Assembly (NCBI RefSeq): GCF_014197445.1
Contig: NZ_JACIFO010000001.1
Span: 310,001-374,000 of the forward strand
Length of the DNA: 64,000 bases
Reading direction: 5' to 3'
DNA from: Mesonia hippocampi
Lineage (GTDB): Bacteria; Bacteroidota; Bacteroidia; Flavobacteriales; Flavobacteriaceae
The position numbers and the translations under genes were made by a program. The notes beneath the pieces are model-generated. The model searched no databases, had not been told where the DNA came from, and saw only the letters and a list, made by a program, of their open reading frames with translations. Positions 43,718-53,022 of this stretch are shown piece after piece; within the stretch, counting starts at the first letter, position 1, and the number at the start of each line of letters is the position of its first letter.

Positions 43718-43737
43718 ATGGAACTTATATTGTGTGT

Positions 43738-44937
43738 TTAGCAAATATTAAGTTCTTCCAAACAAGATTTAATCATCGTAAAGGTACGTTTGATATCATG
43801 ATCTAAACCTATAGAAAAACGAATAAGCCCATTGCTTAAGCCCATTTTTTGTTGCTCTTCCTCAGAGATTTCTGAAGAAGTAGAGCTTCCAGGGGCACTA
43901 AATAGCGTTTTGTAAAAACCAAGACTTACCGCAAGGTAACCTATGTTTTTTTGTTGCATAAGCTCCATTAGGGCGTTAGCTTTTTCTAAGGATTCTAAGT
44001 TTAAGGTAAACATGCCGCCATAGCCAAAATCACTATTTAACATAGATTCAAAAACTTCTTTATCTTTAAAATTTTCTAACCCAGGATAAACAACATTTAA
44101 GCCTAATTTCTGAAGTTCGTTAGTTAGGTAAAGTGCATTTTCACTATGTTTCTGGATGCGTAAATGCAGAGTACGTAGGTTTTTGAGTATCGAGGCAGAC
44201 CTCATGCTATCCATAGTGGATCCTAATAGCATACAAGCACCGTCGTTTACATCCTTTAGGCTGTTGATAAAGTCTTCAGTTCCACAAATTACGCCACCAA
44301 CGGTATCGCTACTTCCGTTAATAAATTTAGTTAACGAGTGGATAACAACATCGGCTCCATGATGAACAGGAGTAATAGACAATGGAGTAAAGGTATTGTC
44401 TACCACCAATTTTAAATTATGTTTTTTCGCTAATGCAGAAAGTTTTTCTAGCGGAGCAACTTCTAATAGTGGGTTACTTAAAGCTTCGCAATAAATTACA
44501 CGTGTTTTAGGGGTTATTGCAGCTTCTACGGCAGCAATATTAGTAATATCTACAAAGCTGGTATGAATAGCTAAACGTGGAAAAAAGTTTTTTAGCAAAG
44601 CATAAGTTCCTCCGTAAATGGTTCTACTAGAAATAATATGTTCGTTGGTTTTGCACAGTTGTAAAAGTACAGGGGTAATAGCGCCCATTCCGCTTGCCGT
44701 TACGGTAGCAGATGCTGTGTTTTCCATTGCTGCTAAAGCACTAGCAAGGTTTAAATTACTAGGGCTGGTATGCCTAGAGTATAGGTAACAACCATCGGTA
44801 TTGCCTTCAAAGGTATCCGACATGGCTTTGGCTGTAAGAAAAGTATAAGTAGAAGAGTCTGAAATAGAAGGGTTAACGCCTCCATTCTCTCCGAAATATT
44901 GTAAATCTTGAATGTTGTTAGCTGGATTGTGTTTCAT
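43738..44937 (-). CDS. Cys/Met metabolism PLP enzyme, methionine gamma-lyase or cystathionine gamma-synthase type
   Basis: A 399-aa fold-type I PLP enzyme with the Cys/Met motifs: EALSNPLLEVAPLEKLS, VVDNTFTPL, GADVVIHSLTKFINGSSDTVGGV with Schiff-base Lys204, and SLGFYKTLFSAPGSSTSSE. Its Tyr and Arg (YSRHTSPS) match active-site positions. Divergent transcription with an Lrp/AsnC regulator, and the inverted repeat between them, favour a catabolic gamma-lyase under substrate control; the exact reaction cannot be read from sequence alone. Confidence 0.85.
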   Translation of the reverse strand: MKHNPANNIQDLQYFGENGGVNPSISDSSTYTFLTAKAMSDTFEGNTDGCYLYSRHTSPSNLNLASALAAMENTASATVTASGMGAITPVLLQLCKTNEHIISSRTIYGGTYALLKNFFPRLAIHTSFVDITNIAAVEAAITPKTRVIYCEALSNPLLEVAPLEKLSALAKKHNLKLVVDNTFTPLSITPVHHGADVVIHSLTKFINGSSDTVGGVICGTEDFINSLKDVNDGACMLLGSTMDSMRSASILKNLRTLHLRIQKHSENALYLTNELQKLGLNVVYPGLENFKDKEVFESMLNSDFGYGGMFTLNLESLEKANALMELMQQKNIGYLAVSLGFYKTLFSAPGSSTSSEISEEEQQKMGLSNGLIRFSIGLDHDIKRTFTMIKSCLEELNIC

Positions 44938-44976
44938 GTTGGTATTATATTTTCTACGAATATCTTTAATAATAGA

Positions 44977-44995
44977 AACTTTATCAATTAAAGTT
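44977..44995. promoter_or_regulatory. Candidate Lrp/AsnC operator (inverted repeat)
   Basis: AACTTTA at 44977-44983 and TAAAGTT at 44989-44995 with a 5-nt spacer: a perfect 7-bp inverted repeat. It lies 40 nt from the lyase start and about 95 nt from the regulator start, in the intergenic region shared by both. Confidence 0.5.
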
Positions 44996-45060
44996 GTATA
45001 AAATCGAATTTTTTTCTATTTTAATTCAATAATTAAATTTATTTTTCACATAATTAAAGG

Positions 45061-45068
45061 TAATTTTG
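45061..45068 (+). promoter_or_regulatory. -7 promoter element of the Lrp/AsnC regulator
   Basis: TAATTTTG, an exact TAnnTTTG match, ending 22 nt before the ATG at 45091. Confidence 0.55.
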
Positions 45069-45090
45069 CTTTTTAACGAAAAAAATATAG

Positions 45091-45549
45091 ATGTCCTTAG
45101 ATAAAATAGATAAAGAAATTCTGAACTTTTTACAAGATGATGCTAAAATTACCACGAAAGCATTATCCAATCATTTACAATTATCCTTAACAGCTATTCA
45201 TGAAAGGATAAAGAAAATGGAGCGCAATGGTGTTATAAAAAAATATGTGGCTTTAGTAAATCCCCAAAAAGCAGAAAAGGATTTTAAAGTACTTTGTCAT
45301 GTAAAACTCATCCTGCATAAAAAGCAAAATATACAGAAGTTTGAACGTGAAATAGCTAAACTAGACGAAGTATTAGAATGTATGCATGTGAGTGGTGATT
45401 ATGATTATATTTTAAAAGTTCAGGTAAAAGATATGCTTTCATATAGAGAGTTTGTATTGCATAAACTTACTACTATAGAGCCTGTGGGAAGCACGCAGAG
45501 TACATTTATAATAGATGATGTAAAGCATAGCACAAGACTAAAGTTTTAG
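45091..45549 (+). CDS. Lrp/AsnC family transcriptional regulator
   Basis: A 152-aa regulator. An N-terminal winged helix-turn-helix (about 5-55: LDKIDKEILNFLQDDAKITTKALSNHLQLS) precedes the RAM ligand-binding domain (about 65-145: CHVKLILHKK, then MHVSGDYDYILKVQV). Its divergent position from the Cys/Met lyase, with an inverted repeat between, argues for control of that gene by an amino acid such as methionine (inference). Confidence 0.92.
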   Translation: MSLDKIDKEILNFLQDDAKITTKALSNHLQLSLTAIHERIKKMERNGVIKKYVALVNPQKAEKDFKVLCHVKLILHKKQNIQKFEREIAKLDEVLECMHVSGDYDYILKVQVKDMLSYREFVLHKLTTIEPVGSTQSTFIIDDVKHSTRLKF

Positions 45550-45604
45550 AGGTATATTTAACAATCCTTTATTAATAATGCCTTGTTCATTGAATAACTT
45601 ATTG

Positions 45605-45612
45605 TACTTTTG
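45605..45612 (+). promoter_or_regulatory. -7 promoter element of lpd
   Basis: TACTTTTG, an exact TAnnTTTG match, 34 nt before the ATG at 45646. It overlaps an in-frame TTG at 45610, so that TTG is not the start. Confidence 0.6.
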
Positions 45613-45645
45613 TTTTTAGTATATAAAAATCAACAAAACCACATT

Positions 45646-47052
45646 ATGAACACATACGACGTAGTTGTCATAGGTTCGGGTCCAGGCGGATATGTAGCTG
45701 CCATTCGTTGCGCCCAATTAGGAATGAAAACCGCAATTATAGAAAAATATGCCACTAAGGGTGGTACTTGCTTAAATGTAGGTTGTATTCCTTCTAAAGC
45801 TTTATTAGATTCTTCTCATCATTACGAAGATGCTGTAAAACACTTTGCAGAACATGGGATAGAACTTACAGGAGAAGTAAAAGTTAACCTTCAGAAAATG
45901 ATGGAGCGCAAAGCTTCTGTAGTAGAGCAAACCACTAAAGGGATAGATTTCTTGATGGATAAAAATAAGATTGATTCTTATCAAGGAGAAGGTTCTTTTA
46001 AAGATAAAACCCATATCGAAATTACTAACGAAAAAGGTGAAACCGAAACAATAGAAGCTAAACATAGTATTATTGCAACCGGTAGTAAACCATCAAGCCT
46101 TCCTTTTATTACAATAGATAAAGAGCGTATCATTACTTCTACCGAAGCATTAAAGCTTAAAGAAGTACCAAAACATTTACTAGTAATCGGCGGAGGAGTA
46201 ATAGGCTTAGAATTAGGGCAAGTTTATAAACGCCTTGGTGCCGAAGTTACAGTAATTGAATATATGGATAGAATTCTTCCTACAATGGATAGTGCACAAA
46301 GTAAAGAGCTTACCAAAGTATTGAAGAAACAAAAAATGAAATTTGCACTTTCACATCAAGTTACCTCTGTAGAAAACACAGGCGATGAAGTGGTAATAAA
46401 AGCAAAAGACAAAAAAGGAAATGAAGTTGAGTTTAAAGGAGACTATTGCTTAGCTTGTGTAGGAAGAAGACCTTATACAGAAGGTTTAAAAGCAGAAAAT
46501 GCAGGAGTTAAACTTAACGAAAGAGGACAAATAGAGGTAAACGAGCAATTACAAACCTCGGCAAGTAACATTTATGCGGTTGGTGATGTAATAAAAGGAG
46601 CAATGTTGGCACATAAAGCCGAAGAAGAAGGCGTTTTTGTAGCCGAAACTATTGCAGGACAAAAACCTCATATAGACTACAACCTAATACCAGGAGTAGT
46701 TTATACTTGGCCAGAAGTTGCTTCGGTAGGAAAAACAGAAGAGCAACTTAAAGAAGCTAAGCTAACGTATAAAGTTGGGCAATTCCCAATGCGTGCGTTA
46801 GGACGTTCTAGAGCCAGTGGAGATATCGATGGGTTTGTTAAAATCCTATCAGATGCCACTACCGATGAGGTTTTAGGTGTACACATGGTAGGAGCAAGAG
46901 TAGCCGATTTAATTGCCGAAGCAGTAACAGCAATGGAATTCCGTGCTAGTGCCGAAGATATTTCTCGTATGAGCCATGCACACCCAACTTATGCTGAAGC
47001 AGTAAAAGAAGCCGCATTAGCAGCAACAGAAAATAGAGCTTTACACATATAA
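45646..47052 (+). CDS. lpd: Dihydrolipoyl dehydrogenase
   Basis: 468 aa from ATG 45646, which places the FAD motif VVVIGSGPGGYVAAIR at residues 6-21. The redox-active disulfide Cys42-Cys47 lies in GGTCLNVGCIPSKALL. A second dinucleotide fold (LLVIGGGVIGLELGQ) and the C-terminal HAHPTYAEAVKEAAL with the catalytic His-Glu are present. It reoxidises dihydrolipoamide in the 2-oxoacid dehydrogenase complexes. No E1 or E2 gene is adjacent here. Confidence 0.97.
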   Translation: MNTYDVVVIGSGPGGYVAAIRCAQLGMKTAIIEKYATKGGTCLNVGCIPSKALLDSSHHYEDAVKHFAEHGIELTGEVKVNLQKMMERKASVVEQTTKGIDFLMDKNKIDSYQGEGSFKDKTHIEITNEKGETETIEAKHSIIATGSKPSSLPFITIDKERIITSTEALKLKEVPKHLLVIGGGVIGLELGQVYKRLGAEVTVIEYMDRILPTMDSAQSKELTKVLKKQKMKFALSHQVTSVENTGDEVVIKAKDKKGNEVEFKGDYCLACVGRRPYTEGLKAENAGVKLNERGQIEVNEQLQTSASNIYAVGDVIKGAMLAHKAEEEGVFVAETIAGQKPHIDYNLIPGVVYTWPEVASVGKTEEQLKEAKLTYKVGQFPMRALGRSRASGDIDGFVKILSDATTDEVLGVHMVGARVADLIAEAVTAMEFRASAEDISRMSHAHPTYAEAVKEAALAATENRALHI

Positions 47053-47072
47053 GTTACTAATTTTTAGAAATA

Positions 47073-47107
47073 AATAAAGCCACCTTAAAAACTAAGGTGG
47101 CTTTATT
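47073..47107. terminator. Bidirectional terminator after lpd
   Basis: A 15-bp perfect stem (47073-47087 with 47093-47107) with a 5-nt loop between convergent genes. Confidence 0.9.
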
Positions 47108-47140
47108 ATTATAGCTTACTTATAAACTTTATAAAAGTAC

Positions 47141-48076
47141 TTAACTGAAATTAAGAATATATAGTAATGAAATAACCGATATGGTTATCCATAATAATAC
47201 TCCTAATAGGATAGGCATAAACCCAGTAGATTTTATTGTTTTTATAGATAAGCCCGTACCTACTAAAAATAAGGTAAGTACTAAAAGTTGTTTCGAAATA
47301 GCGGGAACATAAGAAGTGATAAAGCTAGGTAAATCTAAAAAGCTATTAGCCAAAATAGCTAAAATGAATAAAAATATAAACCAAGGGATTTTTATTTTTC
47401 CATTGTCACTTTTATAAATAAACATCGAGATTAAAGATACAGGAATAATCCATAAAGCACGAGCTAATTTTACCGTAATGGCTGTATCTAGCGCCTCTTC
47501 GCCATAAGCCATGGCAGCACCAACAACAGAACTGGTATCATGAATTGCAATGGCACTCCATATTCCAAACTCATGCTGACTTAATTCTAGTAAGTTTCCT
47601 AAAGCAGGAAATATAAATATAGCCAATGCATTTAGGAAAAAAACCACGCCTAGTGCTATAGATATCTGCTTATCTTTAGCATTTATCACCGATGAAACAG
47701 CAGCAATAGCACTTCCTCCGCAAATAGAAGTTCCTGTGGAGATAAGGTAAGCAATAGCTTTATCTATTTTTAAAAGTTTACCTAGTAATACACCCAAGGT
47801 AATGGTTAAAACAATAGTGATAACGGTTAAAATAAGTCCATCCTTTCCTGTTTCTATCGTTTTTTGCAAAAACATCCCGAAGCCTAAACCTACTACCGAT
47901 GCTTTTAAAAGCCATTTTACGGTTTTCTTGCTTAAAGAATCAAAAGGGTTTCCAAAAAGATTTGTAAATAAAAAACCACTAAGCAAGGCTATAGGTGCCG
48001 ATAAAAAAGGCGTAAGAAATAACAAGCAAAGAATTATAAAAAATATTTTTTTAGCAGGTAAAGGAATCGTTATCAT
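47141..48076 (-). CDS. YeiH/UPF0324 family membrane transporter
   Basis: A 311-aa inner-membrane protein with about 10 hydrophobic helices and the signatures KASVVGLGFGM, TGTSICGGSAIAAVSSV and AIAIHDTSSVVGAAMAYGEEAL. The family is annotated as putative sulfate exporters; direct evidence is thin. It follows a LysR regulator gene by 72 nt in the same orientation. Confidence 0.88.
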   Translation of the reverse strand: MITIPLPAKKIFFIILCLLFLTPFLSAPIALLSGFLFTNLFGNPFDSLSKKTVKWLLKASVVGLGFGMFLQKTIETGKDGLILTVITIVLTITLGVLLGKLLKIDKAIAYLISTGTSICGGSAIAAVSSVINAKDKQISIALGVVFFLNALAIFIFPALGNLLELSQHEFGIWSAIAIHDTSSVVGAAMAYGEEALDTAITVKLARALWIIPVSLISMFIYKSDNGKIKIPWFIFLFILAILANSFLDLPSFITSYVPAISKQLLVLTLFLVGTGLSIKTIKSTGFMPILLGVLLWITISVISLLYILNFS

Positions 48077-48148
48077 CTTGCAACTATTTGTTACAAAATT
48101 GCGATTTTTTAGAACTACTTACTAAGTCTAAATAATTATACGTAATAA

Positions 48149-49033
48149 CTACAGGTTATAGTTTTGCGTAAAAAAGCTTTTCATTAAATCATATAGTTTA
48201 GAGGGGTAACCTTGTAAGGCTACAAAATATAAAGGACGTTTAATTTCAAAACCCTGAATATCTATAATTCTTAATTGATTATTTTTCAACTCTTCAAAAA
48301 CAGAAAATATAGATACAAAAGCATAGCTGTTAGAGTTTATCAGGTATGTTTTTATACTTTCGGTGCTGCCTAAAATAATTTCGACATTAAGGTCGTCTAG
48401 CGTTATGTTGATGTTTTTAAGTCTTCCCTCTAAAATATTACGAGTTCCAGAGCCTTCTTCTCTAACTACTAAGGGGAGTTTTTTGAGCTTCTCTAATGTA
48501 ATTTGTTGTTCTTTAGTGTTATGTTGTTTTGTGACTAGCACAAGCTCATCATCTAAGAATTTTTCGTAATTTAATAATGGGTTATGGTTATTTCCTTCTA
48601 TTAGTGCAAAATCAAGTATACCTTCTTCAATTTTTGCTTCAATACTAGATGAATTATCGTTAATTAAGGTAAATCGAGACTCAGGAAAACGCTTTTTCAA
48701 TAAAGCCAAAGTTTTAGGTACGATATATTGCGCTAAAGTTGTACTTGCACCAATGGTAACTTGTGGCGGGACTTTGTCTTGCAGTTGAAAAAAATATTGA
48801 TCTATTTCTGTATAGATATTCAGAATTTTATTTACATAGTTTAAGAGTTCTATCCCGGCATGCGTAAGGCTTATGCCATTAGCTTTCCGCTCAAAAAGTT
48901 TAGTGTTATACTTTTCTTCTAAACTTTTTATATGTTTAGAAACAGCAGGTTGCGAAACATGTAATTTTTTAGCAGCTTTGGAAAAATTTAAGCATCCTGC
49001 CACTTCCTGAAAAACGCGAAGTCTAAAATCCAT
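48149..49033 (-). CDS. LysR family transcriptional regulator
   Basis: A 294-aa protein with the N-terminal winged helix (FQEVAGCLNFSKAAKKLHVSQPAVSKHIKSLEEKYNTKLFERKANGISLTHAG, about 8-60) and a substrate-binding domain (about 90-290). It is co-oriented with the YeiH transporter, suggesting control of that gene, and divergent from an FMN reductase gene. A short inverted repeat (GAAAC-AAA-GTTTC, 49061-49073) lies in the shared upstream region. Confidence 0.9.
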   Translation of the reverse strand: MDFRLRVFQEVAGCLNFSKAAKKLHVSQPAVSKHIKSLEEKYNTKLFERKANGISLTHAGIELLNYVNKILNIYTEIDQYFFQLQDKVPPQVTIGASTTLAQYIVPKTLALLKKRFPESRFTLINDNSSSIEAKIEEGILDFALIEGNNHNPLLNYEKFLDDELVLVTKQHNTKEQQITLEKLKKLPLVVREEGSGTRNILEGRLKNINITLDDLNVEIILGSTESIKTYLINSNSYAFVSIFSVFEELKNNQLRIIDIQGFEIKRPLYFVALQGYPSKLYDLMKSFFTQNYNL

Positions 49034-49060
49034 AGGTTAAAACTACACTAAACCTGTTAA

Positions 49061-49073
49061 GAAACAAAGTTTC
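49061..49073. promoter_or_regulatory. Possible LysR binding site
   Basis: GAAAC-AAA-GTTTC, a perfect 5-bp inverted repeat with 3-nt spacer, located 28 nt from the LysR start. Short, so it could be chance. Confidence 0.3.
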
Positions 49074-49139
49074 ACTTGTTTTTTTCTATTAAAAATACGT
49101 CATTTGAGTAATCACTATAAACGATAAAAATATAAGTTT

Positions 49140-49691
49140 ATGCAAGTATTGGTCTTTGCAGGTTCTAATAGCAGTCAATCCATCAATAAGCAACTTGTTG
49201 GTTACTTAGCTCAACAATGCAATCAATTAGCGGTAAGATTAATCGATTTATCTAAGTTTGATATTCCGCTGTATAGTATAGATATAGAAAATAAAGCCTT
49301 TCCTAAAGATGTACTTCGTTTGCATAAGCTTATTCAAGAATATCCGGCACTAATAATGTCGGTTAATGAGCATAATGGAGCTCCTTCGGCTTTTATAAAG
49401 AATATTACCGATTGGCTTTCCCGGCTAGATAGGGAGTTTTTAGCTAAAAAAGAAGTGTTGCTTTTTAGTACTTCTACCGGTAAATACGGCGGAGCAAAGG
49501 CTTTGGCTTATTATAAAGAGGCTTTAGTAAAATTTGGGGCTAACTTGGTAAACAGTTATAGTTTTCCCTTGTTTAATGAGAATTTTAGTGAAGGAGAAAT
49601 TATAAATTCAATTCAAGCTAAAAATATTAAAGAAATATTGACTGCTTTTGAAAACAATACGATAAAAAAGTGCGAACAACAACAACAATAA
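49140..49691 (+). CDS. NADPH-dependent FMN reductase family protein
   Basis: A 183-aa flavodoxin-fold oxidoreductase. It has the phosphate loop VFAGSNSSQSINKQLV near the N-terminus, PALIMSVNEHNGAPSAFIKNITDWLSR (FMN contacts) and STSTGKYGGAKAL. Probably reduces FMN, a quinone or azo compound; the substrate is unknown. Its last 22 nt overlap pabB. Confidence 0.86.
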   Translation: MQVLVFAGSNSSQSINKQLVGYLAQQCNQLAVRLIDLSKFDIPLYSIDIENKAFPKDVLRLHKLIQEYPALIMSVNEHNGAPSAFIKNITDWLSRLDREFLAKKEVLLFSTSTGKYGGAKALAYYKEALVKFGANLVNSYSFPLFNENFSEGEIINSIQAKNIKEILTAFENNTIKKCEQQQQ

Positions 49692-50986
49692 ACTTTCAAT
49701 TAACCCCAGCACTTAAACAGCAATTTTTAACTTGGGCAAATACACATCATGAAGAAGTAGTTTGGTTAGATACCAACGCTTATAAAGGAGGGCAAGTACC
49801 ATCTAAGTATCAAGCCATTTTAGGGGTAGAGGCATTTACGGCTATTCAAACAGAAGCCGTAGGAGCTTTTGACCGCTTAAATGAGTATCAGCAAATTACA
49901 AAAGATTGGATTTTAGGCTATCTTTCTTATGATTTAAAAAATGATACAGAAAGCCTAAAATCTGAAAATGCAGATGCGTTACATTTTCCAGAATTATACT
50001 TTTTTCAACCTAAAAAATTATTCCTTTTTACAGAGAAAACTTTAGAGATACAGTACCTAAAAATGGTAGATGATGAGGTAGATGAAGATTTAAAAGATAT
50101 TTTTTTAGCTGAAATTAATTATTTAAATAAAGATATTTTAACACCTGAATATAAGGAGGTTAAGAATAAAATAAACAAAGATAAATACATAAGTAAAATT
50201 CATGACATTTTGGCGTACATCCAACGTGGAGATATTTATGAGGTTAATTTCTGTCAAGAGTTTTATATAGAAAATACAAGTATAAATCCGCTATCGGTTT
50301 ACCATAAATTGAATCAAATCTCTCAACCACCGTTTGCTGTTTTTTTTAAAAACGCACAACACTTTTTGCTTTCGGCAAGTCCAGAACGCTATCTTAAGAA
50401 ACAAGGAAGTACCATTGTAAGCGAGCCGATAAAAGGAACCTCAAAACGAGGTAAAAATATAACGGAAGACGAGCATTTAAAAAAAGCCTTAGTAAACGAC
50501 CCAAAAGAGCGAGCAGAAAATATTATGATTGTAGATTTGGTTCGTAACGATTTGTCTAAAACCGCCACAAAAGGCAGTGTGACTGTAGAAGCCTTATGTA
50601 AGCTGTGCACTTTTAAGCAAGTTCATCAGTTAATATCAACCGTTCAATCTACTATAAATACATCAGAAACAACACCTGTAGATGTTATAAAAACCACTTT
50701 TCCGATGGGAAGCATGACGGGAGCTCCAAAACTTCGTGCTATGGAAATTATAGAAGAATTGGAAGAAACCAAACGAGGTTTATATAGCGGAAGTATAGGT
50801 TATTTTACACCAGAAGGCGATTTTGATTTCAATGTAGTCATCCGAAGCATCCTCTATAATGAGGCAGAGAAATATGTTTCGTTCTCTGTGGGCGGGGCAA
50901 TAACTTCAAAATCTAACCCAGAAAAAGAATATGAGGAATGCTTATTAAAGGCAAAAGCAATGAAACAAGTTTTAGCATCTATGTAA
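49670..50986 (+). CDS. pabB: Aminodeoxychorismate synthase component I
   Basis: A 438-aa chorismate-binding enzyme that makes 4-amino-4-deoxychorismate for folate. The C-terminal half has the chorismate family motifs: HDILAYIQRGDIYEVNFCQEFY, SASPERYLKKQGSTIVSEPIKGTSKRG, IMIVDLVRNDLSK, TFPMGSMTGAPKLRAMEIIEELE and FNVVIRSIL. It starts with GTG overlapping the FMN reductase gene by 22 nt. The related anthranilate synthase (TrpE) is the alternative; the roughly 430-aa length and lack of a trp operon favour PabB. Confidence 0.88.
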   Translation: MRTTTTINFQLTPALKQQFLTWANTHHEEVVWLDTNAYKGGQVPSKYQAILGVEAFTAIQTEAVGAFDRLNEYQQITKDWILGYLSYDLKNDTESLKSENADALHFPELYFFQPKKLFLFTEKTLEIQYLKMVDDEVDEDLKDIFLAEINYLNKDILTPEYKEVKNKINKDKYISKIHDILAYIQRGDIYEVNFCQEFYIENTSINPLSVYHKLNQISQPPFAVFFKNAQHFLLSASPERYLKKQGSTIVSEPIKGTSKRGKNITEDEHLKKALVNDPKERAENIMIVDLVRNDLSKTATKGSVTVEALCKLCTFKQVHQLISTVQSTINTSETTPVDVIKTTFPMGSMTGAPKLRAMEIIEELEETKRGLYSGSIGYFTPEGDFDFNVVIRSILYNEAEKYVSFSVGGAITSKSNPEKEYEECLLKAKAMKQVLASM

Positions 50987-51035
50987 GTTATGTTACAGAA
51001 AAATGAAAGTATTTTTAATTAATTCGTTGTTTATT

Positions 51036-51043
51036 TATTTTTG
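51036..51043 (+). promoter_or_regulatory. -7 promoter element of the methyltransferase gene
   Basis: TATTTTTG, an exact TAnnTTTG match, ending 4 nt before the ATG at 51047 and covering an upstream TTG at 51041. Confidence 0.45.
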
Positions 51044-51046
51044 AAT

Positions 51047-51667
51047 ATGAATTTAGAAGAAAGAAAAAATCATTGGCAACAAATTTTTGCAACAAAAAAT
51101 ATCGATGAGGTAAGTTGGTATCAGCCAAAACCAGAAGCTTCGTTAGCTTTAATCGCTGAAGCTAAACTCGCTAAAGATGCAGAAATTATCGATATTGGAG
51201 CTGGAGATAGCTTTTTGGTAGATTTTTTAATAGCAGAAAACTATCAAAATATAACCGTGTTAGATATTTCGGGAAACGCAATCGAGAGGGCAAAAAAACG
51301 TTTATCCGAAAAAGCAAAAAATGTACATTGGGTGGTAAGTGATGTACTAAAATTAACTACTTCTAAAACGTTTGATTTATGGCACGACCGTGCAATGTTT
51401 CATTTTTTAACCAACAAGGAAGAAATTAAACAATACGTGCAAATAGCAGCAAAACACTTAAACCCAGGCGGACGCTTAATACTAGGGACATTCTCTAAGG
51501 AGGGACCTACAAAATGCAGTGGCATACCAATAAAACAGTATGATGTAGAAGCGTTAAAGGAAACCTTTTCGGATGAATTTATAGTAGAAAAAAGTGTAAA
51601 TTTAAATCACACCACACCATTTAAAACACAACAAAATTTCACCTTTGTAAGTTTTATCAAGAAATAA
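51047..51667 (+). CDS. Class I SAM-dependent methyltransferase
   Basis: 206 aa from ATG 51047. The SAM motif I is EIIDIGAGDSFLVDFL, motif II LDISGNAIERAKKRL and motif IV FDLWHDRAMFHFL. The opening (HWQQIFATKNIDEVSWYQPKPEASL) resembles methyltransferases of thiopurine/tellurite type. The substrate is unknown. Not co-transcribed with tilS by any visible overlap; 47 nt separate them. Confidence 0.85.
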   Translation: MNLEERKNHWQQIFATKNIDEVSWYQPKPEASLALIAEAKLAKDAEIIDIGAGDSFLVDFLIAENYQNITVLDISGNAIERAKKRLSEKAKNVHWVVSDVLKLTTSKTFDLWHDRAMFHFLTNKEEIKQYVQIAAKHLNPGGRLILGTFSKEGPTKCSGIPIKQYDVEALKETFSDEFIVEKSVNLNHTTPFKTQQNFTFVSFIKK

Positions 51668-51714
51668 GTGTAATTGCGTAAAAAAATAAACTTATATTTA
51701 CGGTTTTCTGAATT

Positions 51715-53022
51715 TTGATAACATCTTTTTTAAAACATATAAATCAACAGTTAGTTTCTAAATCAGAAACTTATTTATTAGCCATAAGTGGAGGTATAGA
51801 TAGCATGGTTATGGCACATTTGTGCAAGGAAGCAAACCTAAAGGTAACTTGGGCGCATTGTAATTTTAGTTTACGTGGAAAAGAAAGCGATATCGACGAA
51901 ATTTTTGTAAAAGAAAAAGCCGAAGCCTTTGGCGTAAATTGCTTTAGTATATGTTTTGATACAACTCAATATGCAGTAGACCATAAAGTGTCTACGCAAA
52001 TTGCGGCCAGAGAGTTGCGTTATGCATGGTTTAGAAAACTGCAAGAAGAATATGATTTTGACTATATTTTTACAGCGCATCATGCAAATGATAGCCTAGA
52101 AACCTTTTTTATAAATTTGCTTCGAGGTACGGGCCTAAAAGGTTTAGTGGGAATACCAGAGAAAACAGAAAACATCTTTCGTCCTTTGTTGCCTTATTCT
52201 CGTAAAGAAATCGAGCGGTATGCAAAAAAACATCAAATTACATGGAGAGAAGATCAAACCAACGCTTCTACCAATTACCTTCGTAATAAAATTAGGCATC
52301 AGGTTGTTCCTTGGTTTGAGGGAGAAAATTCACGTTTTTTAACTACCTTTAAGCAAACTCAAGAGCATTTAAAGGCTTCAGAAACATTGGTAGAAGATTA
52401 TATTAACCTGCTTAAGCAAGAGTTGTTTGTAGAGAAAGATAATGTACAAGCCTTAAATATTTCACAGCTAAAACAAAAGCCGCATTATAACCAAATATTA
52501 TATCGTTTGCTTTCCCCGTATGGTTTTACGGCATGGGAAGATATTTATAATTTATTGGAAGGAGCGTCAGGAAAACAAATTTTTTCAACCACGCATCGTT
52601 TATTAAAGCATAGAGATTTTTTGCTTTTGAGCGAAATTTATGCAGCTAAAACTTCTTCTTATTTGTTAGCATCTGTACAGGAAACTTTAGCGTTTCCTTT
52701 AGGTGAATTAACACTAGAGATTGTAGGGAAAACAGGAAATTTCGACAAAAATGTAGCCTATGTCGATAATAGTTTAATAACCTATCCTTTAGAAGTAAGA
52801 AAATGGAAAGCTGGAGATAAATTTAAACCTTTTGGTATGAAAGGAAACAAAAAGGTGAGTGATTTTTTAAAGGACGAAAAATGCTCGCTATTAGAAAAAG
52901 AAAATACATGGCTTTTATGTGCGCAAAACAGAATTATATGGATTATAAACCATCGAATAGATGAAACCTATAAAATAACAAATAAAACAACAGAAATACT
53001 AAAAATAACCCTAATCTCATGA
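51715..53022 (+). CDS. tilS: tRNA(Ile)-lysidine synthetase
   Basis: A 435-aa enzyme that converts C34 of tRNA-Ile(CAT) to lysidine. The ATP pyrophosphatase loop SGGIDS (residues 25-30) is present, along with NFSLRGKESDIDE, FTAHHANDSLETFFINLLRGTGLKGL, and the C-terminal TilS domain (KWKAGDKFKPFGMKGNKKVSDFLKDEKC). The start is TTG at 51715, 24 residues before the PP loop. The last 4 nt overlap the next gene (ATGA). Confidence 0.93.
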   Translation: MITSFLKHINQQLVSKSETYLLAISGGIDSMVMAHLCKEANLKVTWAHCNFSLRGKESDIDEIFVKEKAEAFGVNCFSICFDTTQYAVDHKVSTQIAARELRYAWFRKLQEEYDFDYIFTAHHANDSLETFFINLLRGTGLKGLVGIPEKTENIFRPLLPYSRKEIERYAKKHQITWREDQTNASTNYLRNKIRHQVVPWFEGENSRFLTTFKQTQEHLKASETLVEDYINLLKQELFVEKDNVQALNISQLKQKPHYNQILYRLLSPYGFTAWEDIYNLLEGASGKQIFSTTHRLLKHRDFLLLSEIYAAKTSSYLLASVQETLAFPLGELTLEIVGKTGNFDKNVAYVDNSLITYPLEVRKWKAGDKFKPFGMKGNKKVSDFLKDEKCSLLEKENTWLLCAQNRIIWIINHRIDETYKITNKTTEILKITLIS

